Part shown: piece by piece, positions 19,080-28,056 of the stretch
Layout: the number at the start of each line of letters is the position of its first letter
Numbering within the stretch: the first letter of the stretch is position 1
DNA from: Bordetella genomosp. 12
GTDB taxonomy: Bacteria > Pseudomonadota > Gammaproteobacteria > Burkholderiales > Burkholderiaceae_B
Direction: 5' to 3'
DNA: 64,000 nucleotides
Assembly: GCF_002261355.1 (NCBI RefSeq)
Contig: NZ_NEVU01000002.1
Coordinates: 558,001-622,000, forward strand
Program-made: the position numbers and the translations under genes
Notes under the pieces: generated by a model
Seen by the model: the letters and a program-made list of their open reading frames with translations, nothing else
Databases searched by the model: none
What the model was told of the DNA's origin: nothing

Positions 19080-19745
19080 TCAATAGGCGGGCAGCGTGTC
19101 CAGGCTGTTGAGCCACAGCACCAGTGCGGCGCAGCAGGCGGCGAGCAGCAGCGCCCGCAAGCGCAATGACAGATCGTCCCGCGCCGGGACGAGGCCGGGG
19201 GATGCGGCGCCGTCTCCCGTGATCATGCTCTTGATCAGTGGCTGGCGCAGAACGAGGGCATGCCATAGCACGGCCAGCACATGCAGGCCGACCAATGCCA
19301 GCAGCAGCCATTCGTTGGCTTTGTGCAGTCGGGTGAGTCTGGCCGCCAGCTCGGGGGCGATGGCGCTATTGAGCGGCCCTTGAATCATGATGTCATCGCT
19401 GACGAACAGGCCGCTGACTGCCTGAAAGCCCAGCGCAAGCAGCATGGCCAGCACGGATAGCGCGCCCAGCGGGTTGTGGCCAGCCGTGCGTAACTGTCCG
19501 CGCAAATAGGCCGCCAGGGCGCGGGGGCCGCGCACAAACTGGGTAAAGCGCGCATACCGCGAGCCGCACACGCCCCACAGCAGGCGAAACAGGATCAGCC
19601 CCAGCGTGGCCAGCCCGAAGCGGACATGCCAGTCCATGTACAGGCCGCCCAGCTTGACGGTGACGAAAGCGCCTGTCACACAGGCCACCAGGGCCCAATG
19701 AAACAATCGGGTGGGAAGATCCCAGATGCGCAGCGTGGAAGGCAT
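19080..19745 (-). CDS. Cytochrome b561-family membrane protein
   Basis: A 221-residue protein with four main transmembrane helices plus a C-terminal hydrophobic stretch. It begins with the family block IRIWDLPTRLFHW (here LRIWDLPTRLFHW), where the His is a haem ligand; further histidines in DWHVRFG, RLHKANEW and LVGLHVLAVLWHALV fit two b-type haems. Such proteins move electrons between the quinone pool and periplasmic c cytochromes, and genes for cytochrome c' and b561 often lie together, as here (but convergent). Confidence 0.88.
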   Translation of the reverse strand: MPSTLRIWDLPTRLFHWALVACVTGAFVTVKLGGLYMDWHVRFGLATLGLILFRLLWGVCGSRYARFTQFVRGPRALAAYLRGQLRTAGHNPLGALSVLAMLLALGFQAVSGLFVSDDIMIQGPLNSAIAPELAARLTRLHKANEWLLLALVGLHVLAVLWHALVLRQPLIKSMITGDGAASPGLVPARDDLSLRLRALLLAACCAALVLWLNSLDTLPAY

Positions 19746-19813
19746 GATGCTTCAGTCCCGCAGTGTCAGACGCGGCCAATGTAGCATGGGGCCCGCGCCG
19801 CGGATCCGGGGGT

Positions 19814-20095
19814 TCAGGCCGAAAGCCGGCGTTGACGCGACACGGATTCGATGCGGTGCACATGCTCATGGCGAAAGCGAATGCGCTGGCCGAGCTTGGC
19901 GCCGCAAGGTTGAATCAGTTCGGTCGTGTACGTGGTCGTGCCGTTGATGGGCGCGTTGAAAATGACCGCGGCGCGAATGGCTTTGCCATCGGCGAGCTTC
20001 AGGTGAACGACATCTCCCACGTTGATGGGCATGTCATTCAGCTTGGACTGGATCGGGCGGCGCACCAGGTCCTGGGTGTTGAACAGCTTATTCAT
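19814..20095 (-). CDS. Hypothetical 93-residue protein
   Basis: The start MNKLFNTQDLVRRPIQ follows an AGGAAAA ribosome site at suitable distance, and the composition is normal for a soluble basic protein (no signal peptide or membrane segment; basic, Arg-rich C-terminal tail HRIESVSRQRRLSA). The middle, MPINVGDVVHLKLADGKAIRAAVI, suggests a small beta-rich fold. No family was recognised. It is flanked upstream by a ~750-base non-coding gap that probably contains its promoter. Confidence 0.6.
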   Translation of the reverse strand: MNKLFNTQDLVRRPIQSKLNDMPINVGDVVHLKLADGKAIRAAVIFNAPINGTTTYTTELIQPCGAKLGQRIRFRHEHVHRIESVSRQRRLSA

Positions 20096-20847
20096 ATGTT
20101 TTCCTCGTTAAAGTTGTTGTATGGAAACACGGCTCCGGTTTGACCGGTTTGCGTACTTCTATGTTGGCGCGGGTGGCGCGCCGGTGCCCGCTTAGGGCGG
20201 TGGCCAATATGGCCGTTGCGGGACGCAGGTTTCCCTGGCGTTGCGATGGCCAATATGGCCGTACCTGGTTTGCTGGCGGAAACACCGCAGGGGTCAACGT
20301 GTTGCGGGTGTAAAGCGAAACATGCTGCTTGCCCGGCGCAAACCTCCCGAGCGATACCGATGTTGTTGCCGCAGAATAGATATTGGAAGTGGCGGCGGCC
20401 CATGAGGGCCAACATCGATGTGGATTGGCTGCCGGCGCCAGGTGAGGGCGTCGGCGGGGGCGAGGGGCGCAAAGTGTGCGCAAAACGCCTTACGGCAAAC
20501 ACCGCGGGCGGGCCTTAAGGCCTAATGCCAGGGGCGGTGATCGATCCGTAGTTGATATCGGCCTTGTGCCTGGCAGCGTTCTTGAGGGCTTGAAAGCGAC
20601 TCGTTTTGCTTGGGCTAAAAGGCGATGATCATGCCAATCCAATCGATGATATGGCTAAGTATTTGTTTTGTCAAGCCTTGTTGTGACAGCTGGCTTACGT
20701 TCGCAACAAAATCCTCTGCGCTGGCGAGAATGGGGACGGGTTAGGCTAAGCTCTGAGTTCCGCGTTGGATAGGTAGACGCCTACTTGTTGACTTCCGTGT
20801 TGCCACCCTTGCTGCACCGCCTGTCCCTGTTTTCGGGAGGGGCTTAT
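20096..20847. other. Gene-poor gap with short inverted repeats
   Basis: No convincing gene was seen. It holds two copies of TGGCCAATATGGCCG (20201-20215 and 20247-20261), a hairpin-like ACACCGCA / TGCGGGTGT (20282-20311), and the 12-bp palindrome GGCCTTAAGGCC (20512-20523). Several open frames exist on both strands, but none has a ribosome site or recognisable protein. Confidence 0.6.
20201..20261. repeat. Pair of TGGCCAATATGGCCG inverted-repeat elements
   Basis: The two 15-base copies start 46 bases apart. Each is itself an inverted repeat (GGCCA, spacer ATA, TGGCC). They lie about 110-165 bases upstream of the 93-residue protein gene on the minus strand and may be paired operator sites; no regulator is known for them. 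Confidence 0.5.
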
Positions 20848-21573
20848 GTGCTGCGCGCGGCATTGCTTGCCGCGCTCGCCCTGAGCGTGGCGGCCTGCTC
20901 ACAGAACGAACCGCGGGAGCGTGCCGCGCTCATTGCCTGGTTGCAGCAGGACAGTCCTGCCGCGCCCGATACGGAGACGCTCAAGCAATTCGGCGAGTAC
21001 CAGCGGCAATATGCGGTGATCGGTGATTATCGGCAGGCGCTGGCGCACGCGGCGCACGGAATGAGTCAGGCACTGGCCGAGTTGCCGGCCCACAGCCTGG
21101 CAGAAATCTCGGCTCGCCGCGAACGTTTGCTGGCACTGCGAGCCAGTATCCACCGCGAACAACAGCGCCTCGAACAGGCTTATCGGCAAGCTTTATCGCA
21201 GCGGGCCGACCTGTTGCAGGCCGCGGACCTCAAGACGGCCTATGATCAGGCCTTCGAACGCCTGGTGATCGGGCCGCAGGCCGCCATCGGGCCGGTTTGG
21301 GACCTGCTGGAAGGGCCGCTGTCGGCGTCGCTGAAAGTCGCCGATTTTGCTGCCTTGCATCAGGATCAGATCGCCACCACCGGCCCCTTGACCCAGGTGC
21401 AGGATCCCTCGGTGCGTGATGCACTCAATGCCTTGCTGGATACACTCAATGCGCAATCGCGCAATCTGGAGCGTGCCGCCGCGCGCTGCCAGGAATTGGG
21501 TCTGTGTCCGCCCGAGCCCGACGGGGCTTCCCCCTCACAGGCGCCCGCGCCGCGTTTTCAGGACGACTCATGA
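20848..21573 (+). CDS. DUF3053-like lipoprotein
   Basis: A 241-residue predicted lipoprotein. GTG 20848 has GGGAGGGG 5-12 bases upstream and gives a compact signal peptide with lipobox VAAC, followed by SQNEPRERAALIAWLQ. The pattern Cys-x-x-x-E-x-R-x-A-x-I-x-W/F-LQ, then a helical domain with DLKTAYDQAFERLVIGP, resembles the E. coli YiaF/DUF3053 family, whose function is unknown. A longer frame starts at 20785, but it would displace the signal peptide. Its stop overlaps the start of the next gene by four bases (ATGA), so the two are co-translated. Confidence 0.75.
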   Translation: MLRAALLAALALSVAACSQNEPRERAALIAWLQQDSPAAPDTETLKQFGEYQRQYAVIGDYRQALAHAAHGMSQALAELPAHSLAEISARRERLLALRASIHREQQRLEQAYRQALSQRADLLQAADLKTAYDQAFERLVIGPQAAIGPVWDLLEGPLSASLKVADFAALHQDQIATTGPLTQVQDPSVRDALNALLDTLNAQSRNLERAAARCQELGLCPPEPDGASPSQAPAPRFQDDS

Positions 21574-22676
21574 CGCAATCGCCTCTTCTGCACAACCGGA
21601 CGTTCATCGTCCTGCTGATCGCCGTTACCCTGGCTTTTCTCTGGCTGCTCTGGCCTTTCTTCGGTGCCGTATTCTGGGGCACCATCCTCGCCATCATCTT
21701 CGCGCCCCTGCATCGCAAAATCGCCCGCAGGCTGGCGCCGCGGACCAATCTGGCGGCCTTGCTTTCGCTGGGCCTGGTGTTGCTGGTGGTGATCATTCCG
21801 CTGGCGCTGATCACGGGTTCCCTGGTGCAGGAAGGCGCCAGTCTCTATCAGCGCATGCGGTCGGGCTCGCTGAATTTCGGCGCCTATTTCCAGCAAATCA
21901 TGGATGCCATGCCGCCCATGGTGCATGACCTGCTGGCGCGCTTTGACCTGGATGATCTGGGCAGCATCGAGGAAAAACTGTCCGCCGGCGCCATGCAGGT
22001 GAGCCAGTTCCTGGCGACGCAATTGGTCAATATCGGGCAGGACACGGCGCAGTTTCTGGTCAGCTTCGGGGTGATGCTCTATCTGCTTTACTTCCTCTTG
22101 CGTGACGGCTCGCGTCTGTCGCGCCGCCTGCGGCGCGCTGTTCCGCTGGATGAGGATTACAAACAGCATCTGTTCCGCAAGTTCACCACGGTGGTGCGTG
22201 CCACCGTCAAGGGCAATATCGCCGTGGCGGCGGTGCAAGGCGCGCTGGGCGGCATCATTTTCTGGGTGCTCGATATCCAGGGGGCATTGCTCTGGGGTGT
22301 CATCATGGGCTTTCTGTCTTTGCTGCCGGCCGTGGGGGCAGGGCTGATCTGGGCGCCGGTGGCGATCTATTTCCTCGTGACAGGGGCCATCTGGCAGGGC
22401 GTGGTGTTGATTCTGTTCAGCGTCCTGGTCATCGGTATGGTCGACAATGTGTTGCGGCCCATTCTGGTTGGCAAGGACACCAAGCTGCCGGACTACGTCA
22501 TTCTGATCTCCACGCTGGGCGGCATGGCATTGTTCGGCTTGAATGGCTTTGTCATCGGACCGCTGATCGCGGCCCTGTTCGTGGCCTGCTGGGATCTGTT
22601 TTCGCCGCCGGCTCCGGAGGATCTGCCCAAGGACGCCGACAGCTTGCCGGAAACCACCAAGCGCGCCCGGTCCTGA
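21570..22676 (+). CDS. AI-2E family transporter (PerM/YdiK-like)
   Basis: A 368-residue inner-membrane protein with about eight helices. It begins with two hydrophobic hairpins ([20 protein letters not shown]), has a long amphipathic middle section, and the second half shows [26 protein letters not shown]-type helices and [19 protein letters not shown], hallmark of the family. Members include the AI-2 exporter TqsA and Na+/H+ antiporters; the substrate here is unknown. It starts inside the stop codon of the DUF3053 gene and is followed by speG after 28 bases. Confidence 0.9.
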   Translation: MTQSPLLHNRTFIVLLIAVTLAFLWLLWPFFGAVFWGTILAIIFAPLHRKIARRLAPRTNLAALLSLGLVLLVVIIPLALITGSLVQEGASLYQRMRSGSLNFGAYFQQIMDAMPPMVHDLLARFDLDDLGSIEEKLSAGAMQVSQFLATQLVNIGQDTAQFLVSFGVMLYLLYFLLRDGSRLSRRLRRAVPLDEDYKQHLFRKFTTVVRATVKGNIAVAAVQGALGGIIFWVLDIQGALLWGVIMGFLSLLPAVGAGLIWAPVAIYFLVTGAIWQGVVLILFSVLVIGMVDNVLRPILVGKDTKLPDYVILISTLGGMALFGLNGFVIGPLIAALFVACWDLFSPPAPEDLPKDADSLPETTKRARS

Positions 22677-22704
22677 TCCGAGCCCGCCGCAGGAGAACCC
22701 CCAC

Positions 22705-23292
22705 ATGACAGCCATTGCCAGTGATATCCAGTTGCGGCCGCTCGAGCGGGGTGACCTGCATTTCGTGCACGCGCTCAACAACAACGACGCCATCATGCGT
22801 TATTGGTTCGAAGAGCCTTACGAGGCCTATGACGAGTTGATGGCGCTGTATGACCGGCACATCCATGATCAGTTCGAGCGGCGTTTCATCGTCGAGCGCG
22901 AAGCCGGGCAGATGGTGGGGCTGGTCGAGTTGGTGGAGATCAATCACATCCACCGGCGGGCCGAGTTCCAGATCATCATCGCGCCCGGATTCCAGGGGCA
23001 TGGCTATGCCAAAGCCGCCACGCGCATCGCCATCGGCTATGCCTTCCGGGTCCTCAACCTGCACAAAGTCTATCTGGTGGTGGATAAGCAGAATGCGGCC
23101 GCCGTGCACATCTACCAGGCTTGCGGCTTCTCGGTGGAGGGCGAGCTGCGTGAAGAGTTCTTCTCCAATGGGCGCTACCGCGATGCCTATCGCATGAGCC
23201 TACTGCAGGCCGAGTACCTGCACACCTACGGCACGATCCCCGAGCACGCCTCGGTATTGCGCGACTGGCTGCCGCAAGCCCCGCAGGCCTGA
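22705..23292 (+). CDS. speG: Spermidine N1-acetyltransferase SpeG
   Basis: A GNAT enzyme that acetylates spermidine/spermine when polyamines are in excess. The 195 residues align closely with E. coli SpeG from the start: [43 protein letters not shown], then [19 protein letters not shown] and the acetyl-CoA loop [10 protein letters not shown], and [12 protein letters not shown]. It starts with ATG 22705 behind AGGAG, downstream of the AI-2E gene in an apparent operon. Confidence 0.96.
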   Translation: MTAIASDIQLRPLERGDLHFVHALNNNDAIMRYWFEEPYEAYDELMALYDRHIHDQFERRFIVEREAGQMVGLVELVEINHIHRRAEFQIIIAPGFQGHGYAKAATRIAIGYAFRVLNLHKVYLVVDKQNAAAVHIYQACGFSVEGELREEFFSNGRYRDAYRMSLLQAEYLHTYGTIPEHASVLRDWLPQAPQA

Positions 23293-23314
23293 CCCCGGGG
23301 CGGTGGCGGCCGCT

Positions 23315-24673
23315 TCAGTCGGCCAGCACACAGGTGTTGCGGCCACGGGCTTTGGCGGCGTAGAGCGCATCGTCGGCGCGTTTGAGCAGGCGCTGGTAGT
23401 CCGGATGGCCATCGTGGGTGGCCACGCCCACGCTCATCGTGACGCGCCGCTGGGTGCCGTCGGGCAGCAGCAGAGCCTTGTCGGCCAGGCGTTGGCGCAG
23501 GCTTTCGGCGACATTGAGCGCCTGCACGGCATCGGCGTCGACCAGCACCACCAGGAATTCTTCGCCGCCCAGACGGAAGGTGTAGTCGCCGCCACGGCTA
23601 TAGGTGGACACCAGTGTGGCCACCTGTTGCAGCACGACGTCGCCGGCGTCGTGGCCATGCTCGTCATTGACGCTCTTGAAGTAGTCGATATCGACCATCA
23701 GCACGGACAACGCTGAGTCCGTCTTGCGCGCGTAGGCGACTTCCTTGCTCATTACGACGTGCAGAAACTTGCGGTTGAGCAAGTGGGTCAGCGTATCGCG
23801 CCCGGAATCCAGGTGCGCGGCTTTCTCAAACAGCGCGTCGATGAGATAGGCCAGGGTCTTGGTGGCTTCGCGCACCGCATGCAGCAGGCGAATTCTGTCC
23901 TGCGGTTCAGCGGGTGCGTCGAGCAGTTTGTCGATGGCTTCGATCTGTACCCGGGCCTGAGCGGCCTCCTTGGCGCCTTCGAAGGCATGCGCGGCCTTGT
24001 GGGTAAACCACAGGCCGAACTCGGATTTGCGCAGCCGGCGGAGTTTGTCGGCACTGTCGCCGACAGACAGGCCGAATAACAATTGGTTTTCCCAATCCAG
24101 CAGGGCGGCGCGCTGACGTTCCTTCTCTGTGCCGACGTTCTGCGACAGGCTCAGCAGGCGATAGCCTTCCTCGGCGCGCGCATTGCGGTCATGCGAGTTG
24201 GCGTAGGCCAGCGACATGAGTTCGATGGCAAACAGCATGATCTCGCCGAGATAATCCGACAGCGGCCAGCGCAGCGCGGCGGGGATATCCGGGTCGCGTG
24301 CCAGCGTGGCACGCATGCGACAGATCAGCATGCGAGTGCCTTGCAGCACCAGATAGACGGGGATGTCGATGCGGGCGTGCACGTCTCCGACCCGTTGCTG
24401 GAAGGCGACCGCGGTCACGTAGTCTTGGTGGACGGCCGCGCCGAACACCGAACGCAACCAGGCCTGCATGGAAGCGTGCAGTTTCTGATGGACGATCTGA
24501 TCCGACAGAAAATAGGCGGCCGCGTCGTCGGCCAGCATGGTTTCGTAAAACGTATCGGCCAGTTCGGCGGCTTGCTTGTCGACGCGTTCAAAGGCCAGAT
24601 TGAGGATGTCGCGGGAATACGGCGCGCAGGTTTCCTTCCAGCGCGCCACGAACGTATCGGTAGAGAGTTTCAA
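23315..24673 (-). CDS. dosC: Globin-coupled haem-sensor diguanylate cyclase (DosC/BpeGReg type)
   Basis: Makes cyclic di-GMP in response to O2 bound at a globin haem. The N-terminal sensor globin (residues ~1-155) has the proximal His99 (GDVHARIDIP), the distal Tyr43 (DTFYETML) and Ser68, the same three positions reported for Bordetella pertussis BpeGReg. A helical middle domain (~165-290) links to the GGDEF domain: DTLTHLLNR at ~293, VDIDYFKSVND, active site GGEEF at 369-373, and a complete inhibitory site RGGD at 360-363. The 452 residues fit the family (E. coli DosC 460). It is followed downstream of a second diguanylate cyclase on the same strand. Confidence 0.95.
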   Translation of the reverse strand: MKLSTDTFVARWKETCAPYSRDILNLAFERVDKQAAELADTFYETMLADDAAAYFLSDQIVHQKLHASMQAWLRSVFGAAVHQDYVTAVAFQQRVGDVHARIDIPVYLVLQGTRMLICRMRATLARDPDIPAALRWPLSDYLGEIMLFAIELMSLAYANSHDRNARAEEGYRLLSLSQNVGTEKERQRAALLDWENQLLFGLSVGDSADKLRRLRKSEFGLWFTHKAAHAFEGAKEAAQARVQIEAIDKLLDAPAEPQDRIRLLHAVREATKTLAYLIDALFEKAAHLDSGRDTLTHLLNRKFLHVVMSKEVAYARKTDSALSVLMVDIDYFKSVNDEHGHDAGDVVLQQVATLVSTYSRGGDYTFRLGGEEFLVVLVDADAVQALNVAESLRQRLADKALLLPDGTQRRVTMSVGVATHDGHPDYQRLLKRADDALYAAKARGRNTCVLAD

Positions 24674-24710
24674 GACGGGAAGTACTTAAAAGAGAAAGGC
24701 TGTGCTGCGC

Positions 24711-25868
24711 TCAAGCCGTGGCGGCTTGCAGCACCACGCGATTGCGTCCGTCGCGCTTGGCCTGGTAGAGCAGGACATCGGCGCGCCGCATCCAGAGGGA
24801 TACGGTATCGCCGAGTTGTAGCATAGTCAGGCCCGTGCTGGCGGTGATGACATGATCATCTTCCAGTTCGGGGATGCGGGTCTGGGCCAGGATGTGGCGT
24901 AGACGCTGCGCCAGGGTATGCGCCTCGGCCAATTCGGCCGGCACGACAATCGCGAACTCTTCTCCGCCGACCCGGCCTGCCAGCGCATCTCCCCCAGCGC
25001 AGTCGCGGATCAGGCGGCTGACCGTGCGCAACACGTTATCGCCCGCCGCGTGGCCATACCGGTCGTTGATCGCCTTGAAGTGGTCGATATCGATGAGCAG
25101 GAGTGCAAAGGGGCGCAGGCCGGCGCCCGAGATCAGGTTCTCCAGGCGCTCGTCGAGGGCGCGCCGGTTCCATAGCCCGGTCAGGCCGTCGATGTCCCTG
25201 TCATCGCGCAGGCGCGTGATCATATCGGTCAGGCTGGCGGCGAACAGCAGCAGCGCCAGGATCAGGCCGGTCAACACCAGCAGCAACTGCAGGACGAACC
25301 AGAACGCCAGGCTGTCGAAGCCCTGTGGCGCGAGTTGCGCGGGCAAGGCCAGAATGAGCAGCGTGCGGACAAAGAAGCTCAACGCAAAAAGCGTGAAAAC
25401 CCAGTGGACCGTCTTATCGATGGCGCTGATGCCGCTGGCGATGCGGATACGCCACGCGGCCACGCTGAGAATGGTGCCGATGCCGCAGTTCAGTACATGG
25501 CTGCGTAAGGCGTCTTCGGGCTGGGCGTAGCAGAGATAGGCGACTGCCAGCCAGGTAATCAGGGCGGCCCCGCCCAAGGCCAGGCCGGCGCGCTGGTGGT
25601 AGCGGCGCAACAACCCTTCGGCCATGCAGGAGATGCTCAATAGATAGACGGCCGAGGAAGTCAGGCTGCTGAGCGGCTGGTCTCTCGGCCACTGCAGAAT
25701 CTGCATGGCCGCGCCCGCAGCATAAAGTAGAAACGCGCAGGCCAGCAGTGCGAGGTAGGCACGGCGATCCAGAAACTTCCAGATGCACAGGAAGCTTCCC
25801 GAGATGACCAGTGCGATGGCAGGGCTGCCCAGCGTGAGCACCTGGGTAGCGCTTAAGTTCAGATTCAC
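24711..25868 (-). CDS. Membrane-bound GGDEF diguanylate cyclase
   Basis: A 385-residue protein with a membrane sensor of about seven hydrophobic helices (residues ~10-213) and a C-terminal GGDEF domain: DIDGLTGLWNRRALDE at ~225, LIDIDHFKAINDRYGHAAGD, active site GGEEF at 301-305. The inhibitory RxxD site is absent (residues 292-295 are GGDA), so product inhibition may be weak. The signal sensed by the membrane part is unknown; it resembles other uncharacterised seven-helix sensors. It lies 37 bases upstream of the haem-sensing cyclase in the same direction, and both may be on one transcript. Confidence 0.9.
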   Translation of the reverse strand: MNLNLSATQVLTLGSPAIALVISGSFLCIWKFLDRRAYLALLACAFLLYAAGAAMQILQWPRDQPLSSLTSSAVYLLSISCMAEGLLRRYHQRAGLALGGAALITWLAVAYLCYAQPEDALRSHVLNCGIGTILSVAAWRIRIASGISAIDKTVHWVFTLFALSFFVRTLLILALPAQLAPQGFDSLAFWFVLQLLLVLTGLILALLLFAASLTDMITRLRDDRDIDGLTGLWNRRALDERLENLISGAGLRPFALLLIDIDHFKAINDRYGHAAGDNVLRTVSRLIRDCAGGDALAGRVGGEEFAIVVPAELAEAHTLAQRLRHILAQTRIPELEDDHVITASTGLTMLQLGDTVSLWMRRADVLLYQAKRDGRNRVVLQAATA

Positions 25869-26111
25869 GGCGGTAGAACAAGGAGGGTGGCACTGCGGCT
25901 GCGGCCCGTCCGAGTAGATATTGAGTCCTGTGATGTCGCTTGAATGAAAAGAGCGCTGCCCGGTGGTTCAGCAGCCACTTCCGGCCTTGATTCCCATCGT
26001 GGCGTCCGTGGCTGTGGCGCCTTCAAACCTTGTGCTATGCCCGCAGCGAGAGGGCGATCGGGGCGTCATGCGGGACGCCGCCGGATACAGGTGAGTTAAA
26101 CCGCGCCTGCT

Positions 26112-26143
26112 CAAAAATAATACAGGCCTCCAAAAGGCCTGTA
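26112..26143 (-). terminator. Intrinsic terminator, minus strand
   Basis: TACAGGCCT and AGGCCTGTA (26121-26129 / 26135-26143) form a 9-bp perfect stem. Read on the minus strand it is followed by TTATTTTTGA. It is ~310 bases beyond the stop of the 138-residue gene at 26456-26872, and could end that transcript or an untranslated RNA from the AT-rich stretch. Confidence 0.75.
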
Positions 26144-26455
26144 TGCGTGGCAATCGTATCGCAGTAAGCGGAATATTAATATAAATACTTGAGGTTTATA
26201 TTAATTTGATAATGTGATCAATAAGCCAGTAAGTAATATAACTCAATGTTTTTTATGGGATAATTTCAAAAATTGCATTTCCTTCCGGAGAAATGGCGCC
26301 GTGATGGGCCGTATGGGCTGATTTTTGAAAATATAGGAAATAAAAGTATTTTTTTCGACGCCGGCGGATTTCAAATTCGCTTGTTTGCAGAGAATTTCCG
26401 CGGGCGGCGCCATCTAGGGATTGTCCCTAGCGTGGCAATCCTTACTGCGTCGGCC
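26144..26455. other. AT-rich non-coding island
   Basis: This ~300-base stretch is far more AT-rich than its surroundings, especially 26160-26370. It holds an 11-bp perfect A/T-only inverted repeat (26175-26185 with 26195-26205) and a CTAGGGA / TCCCTAG hairpin (26414-26430). A short plus-strand frame (TTG at 26273) has no support and runs into the neighbouring gene on the other strand. No gene is called. Confidence 0.6.
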
Positions 26456-26872
26456 TCACTGGGGCTGCAGGCGGCCCAGCACGAAGCCATCCACTTCCGC
26501 CAGGCGTCCGCGCCACAGCGTGGGCTGCAGGCTGATCGGCTCGCCGTCAGTGGTAAAGAAGAGTGCATCGGCCAGATGGATGTAGTTCGGTAGCGGATCG
26601 ACGGGCTGGGGTTGGCGAAACACATCACCCAGTTGGGCCAGGGCGTTACGCACCGCCTGCCGATCCGATGCCGAATCGACCTCGCTGGCGAAGTTGTCGG
26701 CGAAACGGTCGAAATAGCCCGCGCCGGACACGATGGTGCCTCCCACCAGGATGCCGCCCATCTGGAGCGTGACACCGATGCCTTGCAGGGCGTCGCCGCT
26801 GTTGACCAAATTGACCAGAAATTGCAGGAAGGCGTCGGCGCGCGGGGTTTGATGATCGGGCAAAGATGGCAT
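26456..26872 (-). CDS. Hypothetical protein, possibly GvpU-like
   Basis: A 138-residue soluble protein without signal peptide or membrane helix. It starts MPSLPDHQTPRADAFLQFLVNLVNSGDALQ and continues with GVTLQMGGILVGGTIVSGAGYFDRFADNF; this beta-rich GG-x-L-x-x-GT-hydroxyl/Ser-G-x-x-YF pattern recalls proteins annotated as gas-vesicle accessory protein GvpU, which also occur in species without gas vesicles. No gas-vesicle structural gene is in the window, so the name says little about function. The middle has YIHLADALFFTTDGEPISLQPTLWRGRLAEVDGFVLG, a plausible second sheet, which is a real-protein feature. Confidence 0.7.
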   Translation of the reverse strand: MPSLPDHQTPRADAFLQFLVNLVNSGDALQGIGVTLQMGGILVGGTIVSGAGYFDRFADNFASEVDSASDRQAVRNALAQLGDVFRQPQPVDPLPNYIHLADALFFTTDGEPISLQPTLWRGRLAEVDGFVLGRLQPQ

Positions 26873-27063
26873 GGCAGGCCTCGGGCAGGGAAAGAGGCGT
26901 CATTATCGAAGTGCGGTGGGAAGGGCAATGCGCTGATCAGCCCATCAATTGCAGGTTTATTGAGCGGATGTGAGGGCGGGCAGGCGGGCCGAGCATGGCT
27001 TCGTGGCCACTGAGCGCGGCGCGTGCGGTAAGGCGTGGCATCCCCCATGCAATAATTCAGGGC

Positions 27064-27240
27064 ATGAATGCCTTTCTTCCCGTTTCGCTCTCTCTGCTTT
27101 GCGTCGGTGTGGTCTTTCTGGCCATTGGCATCGCGCGCAACGACACCACCTTTCTGACGCTGGGCGGCGTCTTCATGGCCTCGGCCGGACCGCTGTTGGC
27201 TATCGGCCTGGGCCGAAAACGGTTTGCCAAAACAAACTGA
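27064..27240 (+). CDS. Small two-helix membrane protein
   Basis: A 58-residue protein, nearly all of it two transmembrane segments (about residues 4-24 and 31-51) and a basic C-terminus (GLGRKRFAKTN, positive-inside). The frame is open from 26995, but the part before ATG 27064 is not membrane-like. No ribosome site is obvious beyond a weak CAGGG. Function is unknown. Confidence 0.5.
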   Translation: MNAFLPVSLSLLCVGVVFLAIGIARNDTTFLTLGGVFMASAGPLLAIGLGRKRFAKTN

Positions 27241-28015
27241 GTAGCCCGGCCGGTGCAAGGCAGAGCGAAGCGCAGATGATTCTTCTCGCCTTGGGCTGAA
27301 AGACCGCGCCAGCGCCGTCGAAGCGCGGGTCAGCCTTTGCCGCGGCAAGATCGTCGCCGGTAGCGGTGATGCTGCCGCACATTTTGAAGAAGATAAAGAC
27401 GCTCAGGGTGCGTGCCAGGCCATCGGCAAGTTGGCGAATGCCCCGTCTTAGCGACCGCGGGTAGGCCGGCGCCAGCTGCATCAATCATTCAGGATGCACC
27501 CCCGCGCAAACCCGGGGGTGAACGCAGCGCTCGGTTCAGTTTTCCCTTTGCCGGGGATAGCGGGGGTCCGAGCAGGCCTGCATTTACGGCGCCCCGCAGC
27601 GGCATGAGCGGACTCCCATGCGCAGCGGGGGGCGAGGGCGCGCGACACTGCCAATCTGCCCGCGGCCATGTATTGATCGCTTTTGCGCCCCGCAGGCATC
27701 GCCCTTCATGCTCGAGCGCGCCGCGCCGAACGCCGGTTCGCATCAGCGCGCGTTGATCCGTCGATGGGTCGCGCGCGGTGCGCCTCATCGCGCTATCGGG
27801 CGGCGTGGTCTCGCTCTGTTCCTCTCGCTCGACAGCGCTCGGGCCGCTCGTGCCCGGGGCGGCCAGGTCGATCGCCTGACGGAAGCCCTAGGTGTCTCGC
27901 TCGAGACCCTCATCGCTCTCGGCCTGGTCCGTCCCCTGCGGCTGCGGATTGGCCACATCGGGGCAGGGCAAGGGGGACAAAAACTTGCCAATATCAATGT
28001 CCTTATTGGAAAATT
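27241..28015. other. Gap without a convincing gene upstream of the fecI-like gene
   Basis: No recognised protein is encoded here in any frame; open frames are typical GC-rich chance frames. One hairpin (CACCCCC 27497-27503 with GGGGGTG 27514-27520) is visible. The stretch could contain gene remnants or the regulatory region of the iron-uptake module, since the Fur-box candidate begins at 28016. Confidence 0.5.
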
Positions 28016-28034
28016 GATATTAATTCTCATTATT
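28016..28034 (+). promoter_or_regulatory. Candidate Fur box of the fecI-like gene
   Basis: The 19 bases GATATTAATTCTCATTATT agree with the Fur consensus GATAATGATAATCATTATC at 14 positions and lie 22 bases before the sigma-factor start, inside an AT-rich promoter-like stretch. Iron-replete repression of the sigma factor would follow. Confidence 0.65.
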
Positions 28035-28056
28035 TGTTGTCAATCCGGAGCATCTG

